14,912 nucleotides of DNA from Puniceicoccaceae bacterium (GCA_003566795.1 PXBU01000038.1:1-14912), one strand, 5' to 3'; positions 1-7,905 are shown, counted from the first letter of the stretch. Program-made: numbers and translations. The notes: generated by a model from the letters alone, not told the origin.

Positions 1-32
1 GCTTAAATCTTAGCCTAAACAACCTCCCGCTC

Positions 33-1700
33 ATGCTCTCCACCCTTTTAGCGATTTTCGGCAGCCTTGGACTCTTCCTGTTTGGGATGAAGGTAATGAG
101 CGAGGGCCTGCAGAAGGTTTCCGGCGAAGGCCTGCGGGCACTGGTTGCCAATATGACGCGCAACCGCTTCGCCGGCATCGTCAGCGGCACTATCATGACC
201 ACGCTGGTGCAGTCTTCCAGCGCGACCACCGTCATGATCGTTGGCTTCGTCAATGCCAAGCTGCTGACCTTGCGGCAGTCCATCGGCATGCTGATGGGGG
301 CTAACCTTGGCACCACCAGCACCTTCTGGATGATCGCCTTTGTCGGCTTCAAGTTTAACCTGAGTGCCTTCGCCCTACCCTGCGTGGGAATCGGCGTGGC
401 GATGATTTTCCTCCGGCAGGCAAAAGTGCGCGACAGTGGTGAGGCTTTTATCGGATTTGGCCTGCTCATTCTCGGACTGGAGTTTCTGAAGGACAGCGTG
501 CCGGATGTGGAATCGAATCCGGAGATGTTTCAATTTCTGGCTGATTGGAGCGGCATGGGCATGGGCTCGGTGCTGATCTTTATGGTGTTCGGTATCCTCC
601 TCACCGTCATGGTGCAGTCCTCCTCGGTGGCGGGTGCGATCACGCTCACGCTGGCTGCCAAAGGCTGGATCAGCTATGAAGATGCGGCAGCCATCGTGCT
701 GGGGGAAAACATTGGCACCACGATCACGGCCAATATCGCGGCACTTGCCGGCGGCACTGAATCAAAACGCACAGCCCGCGCCCACTTCCTCTTCAACGTC
801 TTCGGGGTGTGCTGGATGCTTCTTATATTTTCCCCTTTCATCGCTTTGGTGGCTTGGTTGGTGCCGGGGGATCCAAACCTTCCGGCCCACATGGTCTTCC
901 ACCTGGCACTCTTCCATACCCTCTTCAACCTGCTGAATACCGGCGTGCTGGTCGGGTTTGTGGATAAGCTCACTTTCGTGGCGACCCTGATGGTGCGTGA
1001 AAAGAAGGGACGCGCCGAACCACTGGACGGCGAGCACCTGCAGTTCCGAGCGGCTAATTTACCCCAGACCGGTGAAATTAATCTGGTCGAGGCTGAAAAG
1101 GAAATTCGCAACATGGCCGAACTCACCCGTGCCATGTTCCGGGGCTTCAACGAGGTCTACGAGAACCCGGATGTCGATATGGGCTATCGCGTTAAGGAGT
1201 TGCGGGCGATGGAGGAGCGTAGCGACCGCCTGGCATTCGACATCACCCAGTATCTCATTTACTGCACCTCCTCCAAACTCAGTCAGGAACGCCTCAATCA
1301 GGTCACAGTCATGCTGCGCGTCATCTCCGAGATGGAGGAAATTTGCGATTGCACGCTCAATCTGGTCAAACTGGCAGACCGTAAATACCGCAAGAAACGC
1401 GTCCTGCCAGCCGAGACGCAGGATGCCATCCGTAACTTCAGCGAACCAGTCGATCAGTTTATGGGTTTCTATATCCAGAGTCTGACCAAGAAAGTCACCC
1501 ACGCCGACATCGAGACCGCGATGCAACTGGAGAAGACCATCGACGCTTCCCGTAAAAAACTGCGCAAAGAAGCCGTCCGCCGCATGAGCGACCCCGCCAA
1601 CATTAAATCTGAGATGCTCTATATCGATATTCTCAACAATATCGAAAGCATCGGCGACCACTCGCTCAACATCCTCAAACTGCTCAGCCAGATCGACTAG
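33..1700 (+). CDS. Na+/phosphate symporter of the NptA/PNaS family with PhoU-like C-terminal domain
   Basis: This is probably an inner-membrane sodium-coupled phosphate transporter of 555 residues. The N-terminal ~320 residues are strongly hydrophobic and carry the two inverted-repeat signatures of the Na/Pi cotransporter family: QSSSATT at residues 60-66 with GANLGTT at 89-95, and QSSS at 195-198 with GENIGTT at 224-230. The QSSS motifs are the known substrate and ion binding repeats of this family. From about residue 355 to the end the protein is soluble, charged and helical, as expected for the PhoU-like domain fused to many bacterial members (YjbB/NptA type). The ATG at 33 is followed at once by a membrane helix; no Shine-Dalgarno sequence is visible, as for most genes here. 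It is followed by a REPIN and a tRNA gene on the other strand, so it seems to end its transcription unit. The family is clear; phosphate as substrate is inferred from the family. Confidence 0.93.
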   Translation: MLSTLLAIFGSLGLFLFGMKVMSEGLQKVSGEGLRALVANMTRNRFAGIVSGTIMTTLVQSSSATTVMIVGFVNAKLLTLRQSIGMLMGANLGTTSTFWMIAFVGFKFNLSAFALPCVGIGVAMIFLRQAKVRDSGEAFIGFGLLILGLEFLKDSVPDVESNPEMFQFLADWSGMGMGSVLIFMVFGILLTVMVQSSSVAGAITLTLAAKGWISYEDAAAIVLGENIGTTITANIAALAGGTESKRTARAHFLFNVFGVCWMLLIFSPFIALVAWLVPGDPNLPAHMVFHLALFHTLFNLLNTGVLVGFVDKLTFVATLMVREKKGRAEPLDGEHLQFRAANLPQTGEINLVEAEKEIRNMAELTRAMFRGFNEVYENPDVDMGYRVKELRAMEERSDRLAFDITQYLIYCTSSKLSQERLNQVTVMLRVISEMEEICDCTLNLVKLADRKYRKKRVLPAETQDAIRNFSEPVDQFMGFYIQSLTKKVTHADIETAMQLEKTIDASRKKLRKEAVRRMSDPANIKSEMLYIDILNNIESIGDHSLNILKLLSQID

Positions 1701-1729
1701 CGGGAACTCCTAAAAGGTTTGCTATCTCT

Positions 1730-1789
1730 GTAGCGGAATGGGGAACCCATTTCGACCAGTCCATCGAAACGGCTTCACCGTTCCGCTAC
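1730..1789. repeat. REPIN 1: two inverted GTAG-headed REP hairpins
   Basis: The outer ends are a perfect 9-bp inverted repeat (GTAGCGGAA at 1730-1738, TTCCGCTAC at 1781-1789). The left unit is GTAG, arm CGGAATGGG, loop GAA, arm CCCATTTCG (1730-1754). The right unit, on the minus strand, is GTAG, arm CGGAACGG, loop TGAAG, arm CCGTTTCG (1789-1765). A 10-base spacer separates them. Both hairpins have a G-T wobble at the third base pair from the base. The element sits between the convergent ends of the phosphate symporter and the tRNA gene. GTAG-headed imperfect palindromes in inverted pairs are the known layout of REPINs. Confidence 0.8.
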
Positions 1790-1840
1790 GAAATTGGTTT
1801 TCGCGAAAAACTCATTTGACCTTCCGCTAGATCCTAAGAC

Positions 1841-1928
<88 letters not shown>

Positions 1929-1963
1929 GTCATCAGGCCTGTGAAGTCACAGGGAAGATGAAG

Positions 1964-1991
1964 GTGATAGGGAGCTGAGAGACGAATTCAA
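1964..1991 (-). promoter_or_regulatory. possible sigma70-type promoter of the tRNA-Leu gene
   Basis: On the minus strand TTGAAT (1991-1986) and TATCAC (1969-1964) are separated by 16 bases, each matching four of six consensus positions, about 37 bases before the mature tRNA 5' end. A 6-bp hairpin (CCTGTG, AAGT, CACAGG at 1938-1953) lies between them and the tRNA and could belong to the 5' leader. The call rests on a weak motif match only. Confidence 0.25.
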
Positions 1992-2129
1992 CATAAATAT
2001 TTTAAAAATCTCAGGTTTTAAAAAAGCTGGTCCCTATGCTTGTCAGCAGCTTTATTTTACCCTAAGACAGCACCTTTCCTTCAATCCTTCTCACGTGCCT
2101 GTCACAGGCTCGTTTTCAATATTTTTATC

Positions 2130-4124
2130 ATGGCTGACGAAACAGCACCCCCCTCGTCCGAAACCTCCAAGGAGTCCCTCGATCTCAACGCGCTTTCGGG
2201 TCTTAATTTCGGGCCGAATTGGGCCGATGAGAAATCTTCCGGCGCATCCAAATTTAAGGATTACCAGGAGCGGGGCGCGAAAAAAGGCAAAGGCAAGCGC
2301 AGTGGTCCGCCCTCCTCCCGTGATCGTCGATCCGGCGGACGGCCCAACCGGGACCGGGATGACCAGCGACCAGGCCGCGGCCATCCCACCAAGCGCACGC
2401 CGGGGCGTGGTGCCCCAAAACCGGATTTCAGCCCCAGCGTAAAAGTCGACATCTACCCGCAGGACGAAGCATTCGATGCCCTGGTCAAGCGCCTGCGCGC
2501 CAGCGCCCGCACCTATCAGCTGTTTGAGATCGCTCACCTGCTGCTGGAAAAACCCGAGCGCTACGTGGTGCTGGTGACTCCTCATACAAAGAAGTCACAA
2601 GAAGCAGCGGACGCTATGCTCTACTATTCCGTGCCGGGGCATCTGCCGTTTGAGTCGGAGGAGCAAGCTGTCGACTTTGTACTGAAGGAGCATATCGATG
2701 TGTTTTTTGAGGTGGAGGAAGTCGAGCTGGACCCGCCCAAGGGGAACTTCGTGATGGTGAACCGCTGCGGCATCACCAACGAGTTACTCGGCCCGCCGAA
2801 TTATCACCGCTATCAGGAGTTCCTCCAAAGCCACTACGCCAGCCGGATCACCGGTATGTCGTTTGAGCGCTTTCAATCCAGAGTGGTCGGTAGCAAAGAG
2901 CAGGAAGACATCGATGCCTGGCTCGAAAGCATGCGAAAAGGTGCCCGCTATAAGGTAAAGGAGCATCAGGAAGGTGAGCCCGAATTTTTGGACTCCCTCG
3001 AGGCCGCTCGGCGGTTTCTCCTCTCACACCGCAAGGACAAGGTGGTCGGGTCCGGGGAGAGTGTTCGTTTTGCCGGGCGGGATATCGTGCGACTACCCCG
3101 GGGCGATATACGCCGATCCGTCGAGAGCTATATCGAGCAGCAAAAGCATTTCCCGCTGGATACCGCCAATAACATTCGCGGGCGACTGCGCCGCCATAAC
3201 TTCGCTGTTTACAAAAAGGGCAACAAGGGCGTTTCCTTCGTTTGCGCGGTCAAGCGCAAGTTCCGGGACGGCAAGACTGTATTCACCGATTCAATACGTG
3301 ATCTGATCGAATTTATCGAGCAACATCCCGACATCCCGGCTTCCAAGCTATCCAAAGCGTATATCGGGATCGATACCGAGCGGCAAAAACCAGCCGCCCT
3401 GGAAATGCAGGAGGCACCTGACAGCAGCCCTGCCGCGACCAGCGAAGCAGCGACCACTCCGGCGGAACCGGAGCCGCAGGAAAAGCCGGAGGTAGATACC
3501 GAGGCCGCAGAACCCGAACATGCAGAGCCGCCAGCTGACGCCGCAAGTCCCGCAGCTGAAGCAGCAAGTCCCACCGCAGAACATTCGAGCCCTGCAGCGG
3601 AGGCGACTCCTACTGAGCAGCCGATCTCCGAGGCCGCCGCATCTCCTGAGACCAAGTCCGAAGACGAGGCTCCCGTCGCCGTCGAAGCTTCGACCCAGGC
3701 CACGCCGAAATCGACCTTGAGCGATGCAGAGCAGAAAAAGTTGAACCAACTGATGCTGGATCTGCGCTGGTTGATTACCGAAGGTTACGTGACTGAGTAT
3801 GGCGATGGACGCCTCTTTGCGCCAGCTCCGCTGCCAGAACCCAGTAAGAAAAAACCGCAGCCGAAAGCTGAACAAAAGGTTCAGAAAAAAGACAACAAAC
3901 CTGCCCAATCCGCCCCAGCTGAAGCGGTGCGCGTGGTTGAGTCAGCGCAGGAAGCCGCGAAACCCACTCCCGCAGTAGATGCCACCGAAGAGCCACCTAA
4001 AGCACCGGAAACGGAGGCCACCGCTGAGCCAAAGCAGGAAGCTGCCGCACCCGCTCCAGCAGAGGATCCGGTGGAGGATGTTGTAGCCGACAAGAAGAAG
4101 GAGACGCCCAAGGAGCCAGATTGA
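2130..4124 (+). CDS. unrecognised protein with basic RGG/KR-rich arm and Ala/Pro/Glu-rich tail
   Basis: I do not recognise a named family for this 664-residue protein. Residues 1-100 are low in complexity and, from 45 to 98, very basic with RG, RDR and GRG runs, like the disordered RNA-binding arms of many nucleic-acid proteins. Residues ~104-415 look like a folded, mixed alpha/beta core without membrane segments. From ~430 the chain becomes a repetitive Ala/Pro/Glu tail (units like SPAAEA, SPTAEH), interrupted by an ordered-looking island at about 530-567 (starts LSDAEQKKLNQLMLDLRWLI), and it ends Lys/Glu-rich. The ATG at 2130 is preferred over an in-frame TTG at 2040, because the first 30 residues of the longer version look untranslated. 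Its stop overlaps the start of the NusG-like gene, so the two are probably co-translated. A role in RNA binding or transcription is inference from composition and partner. Confidence 0.8.
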   Translation: MADETAPPSSETSKESLDLNALSGLNFGPNWADEKSSGASKFKDYQERGAKKGKGKRSGPPSSRDRRSGGRPNRDRDDQRPGRGHPTKRTPGRGAPKPDFSPSVKVDIYPQDEAFDALVKRLRASARTYQLFEIAHLLLEKPERYVVLVTPHTKKSQEAADAMLYYSVPGHLPFESEEQAVDFVLKEHIDVFFEVEEVELDPPKGNFVMVNRCGITNELLGPPNYHRYQEFLQSHYASRITGMSFERFQSRVVGSKEQEDIDAWLESMRKGARYKVKEHQEGEPEFLDSLEAARRFLLSHRKDKVVGSGESVRFAGRDIVRLPRGDIRRSVESYIEQQKHFPLDTANNIRGRLRRHNFAVYKKGNKGVSFVCAVKRKFRDGKTVFTDSIRDLIEFIEQHPDIPASKLSKAYIGIDTERQKPAALEMQEAPDSSPAATSEAATTPAEPEPQEKPEVDTEAAEPEHAEPPADAASPAAEAASPTAEHSSPAAEATPTEQPISEAAASPETKSEDEAPVAVEASTQATPKSTLSDAEQKKLNQLMLDLRWLITEGYVTEYGDGRLFAPAPLPEPSKKKPQPKAEQKVQKKDNKPAQSAPAEAVRVVESAQEAAKPTPAVDATEEPPKAPETEATAEPKQEAAAPAPAEDPVEDVVADKKKETPKEPD

Positions 4125-4675
4125 TGCCGGATACGGACGAAACCGTGCATTTGGGGACAGCCAGACTTAGCCATTGGTATTGCCTGCGCACCCAAACCAA
4201 GCGTGAGCATATCGCCAGCTCGATACTGGCTACGCTGGAGGAGGTGGAAGTCTTTTGCCCGCGCATCAGCCAGGTCAAAAAGACCCGGACGGGGAAGAAG
4301 CGTTTCGTAGAGGCGATGTTTCCCGGATATATTTTCGCCAAGTTCAACTATGCTGACAAATGCCGCATTGTGATGCACAGCCAGGGCGTGTCGCGGATCG
4401 TTGAGCACGGCGGCAGGCGTGTGGTACCGGAAAGTGTGATCGATGACCTGCAAGCCTCCGTGCCCGAAGGCGTGATCGTGGCGCCGGATCCGAGTCTTGA
4501 GGCTGGAGCCGACGTCGAATTCGTCTCCGGCTCACTGAAAGGCCTCAATGCCAGGGTGCTGGCCGCCTTGCCCTCCGGACAGCGGGTGCAGGTCCTGCTC
4601 GATTTTCTCGGTCGCGAGATCCAGATTGAGGCGGATGCCTGCGACATCATGCGGAGTGCGGAGGATGAGCACTGA
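4124..4675 (+). CDS. NusG/RfaH-family transcription elongation factor paralogue
   Basis: This 183-residue protein has the two-domain layout of NusG proteins. The NGN domain spans about residues 17-110: WYCLRTQTKRE at 18-28 is the typical first strand and helix, and FPGYIFAKF at 66-74 is the hallmark segment. A KOW-type domain lies at about 127-170 (GADVEFVSGSLKGLNARVLA). NGN binds RNA polymerase across the cleft and suppresses pausing; KOW contacts ribosome, Rho or other partners. Housekeeping nusG normally sits between secE and rplK. This copy does not, so it is probably a specialised paralogue of the RfaH/LoaP/UpxY kind. The ATG at 4124 shares its A with the TGA of the upstream gene (TGATG), which implies translational coupling; an in-frame TTG at 4121 is less likely. 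Its targets cannot be told from the window. Confidence 0.88.
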   Translation: MPDTDETVHLGTARLSHWYCLRTQTKREHIASSILATLEEVEVFCPRISQVKKTRTGKKRFVEAMFPGYIFAKFNYADKCRIVMHSQGVSRIVEHGGRRVVPESVIDDLQASVPEGVIVAPDPSLEAGADVEFVSGSLKGLNARVLAALPSGQRVQVLLDFLGREIQIEADACDIMRSAEDEH

Positions 4676-4771
4676 GGTAGCTCCCGTGGTGCCTCCGCTT
4701 GCGGATGGCAGCGTCGCCGTCGAGGCGGTGCTCCCGAACAGCTAGCCGGTTAGTTGATTGCCGGCGACTTC

Positions 4772-4835
4772 CCGGGCGGACGGCAACGCTAAGGATGCAA
4801 CCGGCTGGTGTCTGCGTTGCCGCAACGGCGCCCGG
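4772..4835. repeat. long two-step hairpin in a convergent intergenic region
   Basis: The spacer between the NusG-like gene and the pseudopilin operon (4676-4901) has no gene. It holds an inverted repeat with an outer stem CCGGGCG (4772-4778) / CGCCCGG (4829-4835) and an inner 9-bp stem CGGCAACGC (4781-4789) / GCGTTGCCG (4814-4822), offset by 2 and 6 unpaired bases, around a 24-base loop. It has no T tract on either side. It could work as a bidirectional transcription barrier, or be an unrelated palindromic repeat. A smaller hairpin, TTTCCAG with CTGGAAA, overlaps the stop codon of the gene ending at 4902. Confidence 0.55.
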
Positions 4836-4901
4836 CAAGCGGGCACGCCACGGATTGAAGCCTGTGATGCGCTCATTGGTTCGCTACCCTACCTTTTCCA
4901 G

Positions 4902-5753
4902 CTAAAGCGGCTTCGCCTGGAAATGCACCCGCCGCTTGAAGACCTCTCCGTGCTGGCGAATGACCTGCTGGACATTGTCGAAGCCGGTGCCGGACAAGGT
5001 GGGCAGCGACAAAATCTCCAAACCCTGATCGGAAACGATGGTCAGCTTAATCTCAGCAAAGCTCGGAAGCTGGTCGTCGGAATCTGTGCCACCGTAAATG
5101 AAATCCTCGTCGATGATTCCATCCTCATTCGTGTCATTCCATACCACCTTGTCGCCGGAATCGTCGACACCATAAATGAAAACTTTAAAATCAACGATAT
5201 TGCCCGCGAGGTAATTGCTCGTGTTGGTGATCTGTGCTGGATCCCAAAATCCGTCTTCCAATGAGAGTTGTGGATCACCGGGCCCCGGCCCGAGCAGGTC
5301 TTCAAAAGTTTCGACTGAGCCCGCTAGATTGCGGAACAGCACAAATGAAGGCGACAAAGCTCCGTCGTAGGCAGGGGCATATGCCAGCACATAGGCGACC
5401 GCGGAAACATTGCCCTGTTCGTCAGGTCGATCCAGCGCAGAGGTGAAAAGTTTGAGTGCCACCGTTTGCCCAGCTGTGGGTACGCCAACATTGCTTTCGG
5501 CTTCCACCCGCAGCCACTGCTGCCCATTATTGATCAGCACGGCCGCCTCTAAGTCACTAGTGAGCAACTCCATTGCGATCCGCGCCTCTTCGTTGGCGGA
5601 CATTCGGCCCATTGAGCGGTTCCAGAGTTTTAAAACTTCACCAGTGATCTGAATCACCAGGCCAACCATGATCACCGTGATGACCGCCGCTACCATGATC
5701 TCGATCAGGGTAAAGCCACGGCGACGGCTGGAAAAGGTTCTCTGTTTTCTCAT
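4902..5753 (-). CDS. GspJ-like pseudopilin (prepilin-type N-terminal cleavage/methylation protein)
   Basis: This 283-residue protein has a short basic leader (MRKQRTFSSRRRG) followed by FTLIEIMVAAVI. It therefore carries a type IV prepilin/pseudopilin signal, with cleavage expected between Gly13 and Phe14, Glu at mature position 5, and a ~20-residue hydrophobic helix. The size and the text after the helix (a long amphipathic stretch with LWNRSMGRMSANEEARIAMELL) resemble minor pseudopilin GspJ. Near the C terminus is DTNEDGIIDED (about 5103-5135), which fits a calcium-binding EF-hand/dockerin-type loop. It is the last of four such genes, starting 12 bases after the preceding stop. It would act in the inner membrane as part of a pseudopilus tip complex. 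The N-terminal class is certain; the GspJ assignment is by size, order and pattern. Confidence 0.85.
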   Translation of the reverse strand: MRKQRTFSSRRRGFTLIEIMVAAVITVIMVGLVIQITGEVLKLWNRSMGRMSANEEARIAMELLTSDLEAAVLINNGQQWLRVEAESNVGVPTAGQTVALKLFTSALDRPDEQGNVSAVAYVLAYAPAYDGALSPSFVLFRNLAGSVETFEDLLGPGPGDPQLSLEDGFWDPAQITNTSNYLAGNIVDFKVFIYGVDDSGDKVVWNDTNEDGIIDEDFIYGGTDSDDQLPSFAEIKLTIVSDQGLEILSLPTLSGTGFDNVQQVIRQHGEVFKRRVHFQAKPL

Positions 5754-5765
5754 TGCCTAAAAAAA

Positions 5766-6476
5766 TTAACGGGTGATCGCGGTGTTGAAGGTAAAGTCCG
5801 GCTTCTTGCGGCTGAGTGTGTCCAGGTCTGTTTGTGTATCAAACACTGCGGGACTCGGTCCGGGCGGCGACTCGGCGAAGATTCTCACTTCGAGGGCCAG
5901 CGAGCCTTCCACATAAGCGGCAAAAGGTGTCTCCAGGCGGTAAGTCCCGGTTGTCGGCGGTACACGCTCATTCGTCCTGAATTCTTCGGGGATGACGGGT
6001 GATGGTGTCAAAACCACGCGGTAAATCGGCCCGGCAGCGCTGTTGAAATTCGCCGGATTGGAGGCGGGGTCGTTGACAATCGAGTTGGCGCCCACAAACT
6101 CGCTTTCATCGGGTGAGAAGCCCACTTCGAGGCGAATGCGCTCGTCAGTGCCAGTATCATCGTAGTAGCGATACACAAAAATAGTGGCTTGATTGCCTCC
6201 GGGAGGAGAGACGGCGTCGTAAATGGACTCAAACCTGGTTTTGCCGGGCGCAGCAATATCCGGCGAGCTCTGCAAGAAGGCATTCACCGAGCTGACCACC
6301 GAAGTGATCTCATCGATCTTTTCGATTTGACTGACGGATTGCAGCATGGGTGACAGTAACCCGATCAATGCCAGAATTGAAACCAGGAAAACACCCAGAG
6401 CGAGGACGACTTCGATCAGCGTGAAGCCACTGCGGACTCGGTCTGGTTGGGAATATGAAGTGCTGGGGGAGTTCAT
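5766..6476 (-). CDS. GspI-like pseudopilin
   Basis: This 236-residue protein has a 17-residue leader ending in Gly, then FTLIEVVLALGVFLVSILALI, so it is a prepilin-type protein cut between Gly17 and Phe18. The remaining ~195 residues are a soluble periplasmic domain rich in Pro, Ser and Thr with no motif I recognise. The hydrophobic helix with ALGVFLVSILALIGL and the place between GspH-like and GspJ-like genes suggest the GspI role in a minor pseudopilin complex. Its ATG (6476-6474) directly follows the TAG of the upstream gene without a gap, which points to translational coupling. Assignment to GspI itself is tentative. Confidence 0.82.
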   Translation of the reverse strand: MNSPSTSYSQPDRVRSGFTLIEVVLALGVFLVSILALIGLLSPMLQSVSQIEKIDEITSVVSSVNAFLQSSPDIAAPGKTRFESIYDAVSPPGGNQATIFVYRYYDDTGTDERIRLEVGFSPDESEFVGANSIVNDPASNPANFNSAAGPIYRVVLTPSPVIPEEFRTNERVPPTTGTYRLETPFAAYVEGSLALEVRIFAESPPGPSPAVFDTQTDLDTLSRKKPDFTFNTAITR

Positions 6477-7130
6477 CTAATTAATCTCTGCGGGATCGGA
6501 TACTTGGGTTGTGCTGCCAACGCGACGAAAGATGAGCGCTGCTTTCACGTTTTCCTTATCCTCGTCATCAAAATTCACCGCCAACTCGCCGCTGGAATCC
6601 GGCCGCAGGGTGCCGGCACGCAGCACCAGCCAGCTATTTTCAAAGCCAGTCGCCATCGTGCCGTTAGGGTTAAACTCATAATAGTAATACTGCGGGCCAC
6701 CCTCTGGTTGCGGGGACTGCCTGGGATACTCCAGATTCATGGTGGCTCGGGACCACCCTTTGTTGGCACTCAAATCCGGATCAAAATAAATGCCCTCCGG
6801 TAAGTAGCTGCCTTGGCTGGCGGCAAACCACTGCCCCGGAATGTCTGGGTCCTCATAGATGACGCCAAAAAAGCGCAGCAGTTTGTCGTGGTCACCGCTG
6901 GTGTTGGTATCGGCGTAAACAATGAGCCGGGCGGTGGCATCTTTAAGCAAAGCCTGACCTCTGGCTCCCTGTGCGATGCTGGACACCGTGCGCTGGGCCG
7001 AGCTCAACTTCACGCCGTCGCTACCGCCGCCACTGCCGACAAATAGAATGGAGGTCGCAATCAGAATAATACTGATAACGACCAGCAGCTCAATCAGCGT
7101 AAAAGCGGCTTTTCTCGAAACGGAACTCAT
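6477..7130 (-). CDS. GspH-like pseudopilin
   Basis: This 217-residue protein starts with a short leader (MSSVSRKAA) followed by FTLIELLVVISIILIATSILF, the prepilin peptidase and methylation signal. The residue before the cleavage site is Ala rather than the common Gly, so processing may be less efficient. After the helix, the segment with SSAQRTVSSIAQGARGQALL looks like the amphipathic continuation found in GspH/FimT-type minor pseudopilins. DTNTSGDHD at about 6886-6912 resembles a Ca2+-binding loop. The domain contains many aromatic residues (QYYYYEFNPNG) as seen in FimT/GspH domains. It starts 7 bases downstream of the stop of the GspG-like gene. The class is secure; the subunit name is by analogy. 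Confidence 0.83.
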   Translation of the reverse strand: MSSVSRKAAFTLIELLVVISIILIATSILFVGSGGGSDGVKLSSAQRTVSSIAQGARGQALLKDATARLIVYADTNTSGDHDKLLRFFGVIYEDPDIPGQWFAASQGSYLPEGIYFDPDLSANKGWSRATMNLEYPRQSPQPEGGPQYYYYEFNPNGTMATGFENSWLVLRAGTLRPDSSGELAVNFDDEDKENVKAALIFRRVGSTTQVSDPAEIN

Positions 7131-7136
7131 GGATGC

Positions 7137-7715
7137 TTATTCGTAGAGGTAATAGTTTGGGGTATCGGGGGTGCTGGCGTCATTCAACACGTAGGCCGTC
7201 ACTTTGGTTCGAACGTCCTTCGTGCCAGTTCCGTCCGGATCCGGCAGGCCCCGAATGACACCGTCGCCATCACCATCAATAGCAATAAAAATATTGGTGT
7301 TATTAAAACGGTCGGCAATTTCTCCGGTCGTCGAATCCCCCTCGCGAAAGTCACTTTCCGAAAAGCTGTAAAATGCGATCAGGCGACGATTGCCATAGTT
7401 ATTGCTGCCGCTTTCGATACGAGTGCCATCCAGATTGGTGGCCGAAAGCGTCCCGACAAATTCCTCCGTTCCGATTGCAGAGATCGTCGCCCCACCGTTA
7501 TCGTGCGCGTCTGGAAACGGGTAGTAGTTATACTCCGCATGAAACATGCCAATGGCATTAACATAGCCGGAAAGCTGGGTCTTGGAGGCCGCGATGTTGG
7601 CGCTGGTGCGGACCATGTTTACCGCAGGAATCAAAATCCCAGCTAGAATACCAATAATGGCGATCACCATTAAGAGTTCAATCAAAGTGAAACCGCGTGT
7701 GGGGTTGTGTCGCAT
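7137..7715 (-). CDS. GspG-like pseudopilin, first gene of the operon
   Basis: Counted from the ATG at 7715 the protein has 192 residues: leader MRHNPTRG, then FTLIELLMVIAIIGILAGILIPAV, a textbook type II secretion/type IV pilin signal cut between Gly8 and Phe9. The segment NMVRTSANIAASKTQLSGYVNAIGMFHAEYNYYPF matches the amphipathic helix and YP element of GspG-type major pseudopilins. DGDGDGVI at about 7256-7280 fits a calcium-binding loop; GspG proteins are known to need Ca2+, though at a different type of site. A GTG start at 7784 would add 23 residues before the leader and is unlikely. It opens a four-gene operon lacking GspD, E, F, K or a prepilin peptidase, so the secretion or pilus machinery must be elsewhere. 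Confidence 0.86.
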   Translation of the reverse strand: MRHNPTRGFTLIELLMVIAIIGILAGILIPAVNMVRTSANIAASKTQLSGYVNAIGMFHAEYNYYPFPDAHDNGGATISAIGTEEFVGTLSATNLDGTRIESGSNNYGNRRLIAFYSFSESDFREGDSTTGEIADRFNNTNIFIAIDGDGDGVIRGLPDPDGTGTKDVRTKVTAYVLNDASTPDTPNYYLYE

Positions 7716-7757
7716 AAGTAGGATATATGAGGGGATGAAGCGCTTTCGCAAGCTCTC

Positions 7758-7774
7758 TAATGGGGAATCAAATA
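7758..7774. repeat. direct repeat copy 1, upstream of the pseudopilin operon
   Basis: TAATGGGGAATCAAATA at 7758-7774 recurs with one inserted G at 7906-7923. The copy lies about 43-59 bases before the pseudopilin start codon, where an operator or activator site could be. The two copies flank REPIN 2. Confidence 0.5.
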
Positions 7775-7784
7775 AGTTTTCCAC

Positions 7785-7859
7785 GTAGCCGAAGCCCTTC
7801 GGCTTTGGTTAAACCTGCCTGAAAGTCCGGAGCGACCAAACGCGAAGGCGTTCGGCTAC
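7785..7859. repeat. REPIN 2: inverted pair of GTAG REP units
   Basis: The perfect 9-bp terminal inverted repeat is GTAGCCGAA / TTCGGCTAC. The left unit is GTAG, arm CCGAAGCC, loop CTTC, arm GGCTTTGG (7785-7808). The right unit on the minus strand is GTAG, arm CCGAACGC, loop CTTC, arm GCGTTTGG (7859-7836). The spacer is 27 bases. TTTGGT and ACCAAA can also pair, giving an overall cloverleaf. The element is the reverse-oriented relative of the one at 11342-11416 and lies in the leader region of the pseudopilin operon. Confidence 0.85.
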
Positions 7860-7905
7860 ACATTTCGAAAGTCTGAGGCATGTAAAAAATTAATTGATGG
7901 GATAT

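Noticed and set aside
1798..1809. 12-base perfect palindrome TTTTCGCGAAAA
   Set aside because: A single AT/CG palindrome near a tRNA end has no partner or context to support an operator or terminator.
2040..2129. TTG-initiated N-terminal extension of the basic-arm protein
   Set aside because: The 30 extra residues are hydrophobic and unlike the rest, and an ATG at 2130 opens the natural acidic, disordered start.
3540..3610. Tandem-like repeats suggestive of a CRISPR or VNTR
   Set aside because: The repeats are imperfect codon-level SPAAEA units inside a coding low-complexity tail, without constant repeats or spacers.
3209..3703. Minus-strand Ser/Ala/Gly-rich frame
   Set aside because: It is the complement of the repetitive Ala/Pro/Glu tail of the 2130-4124 gene; low complexity keeps it open.
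4758..5264. Plus-strand open frame of 168 codons across the end of the GspJ-like gene
   Set aside because: It lies antisense to a clear pseudopilin gene and has no motif; the opposite strand explains the openness.
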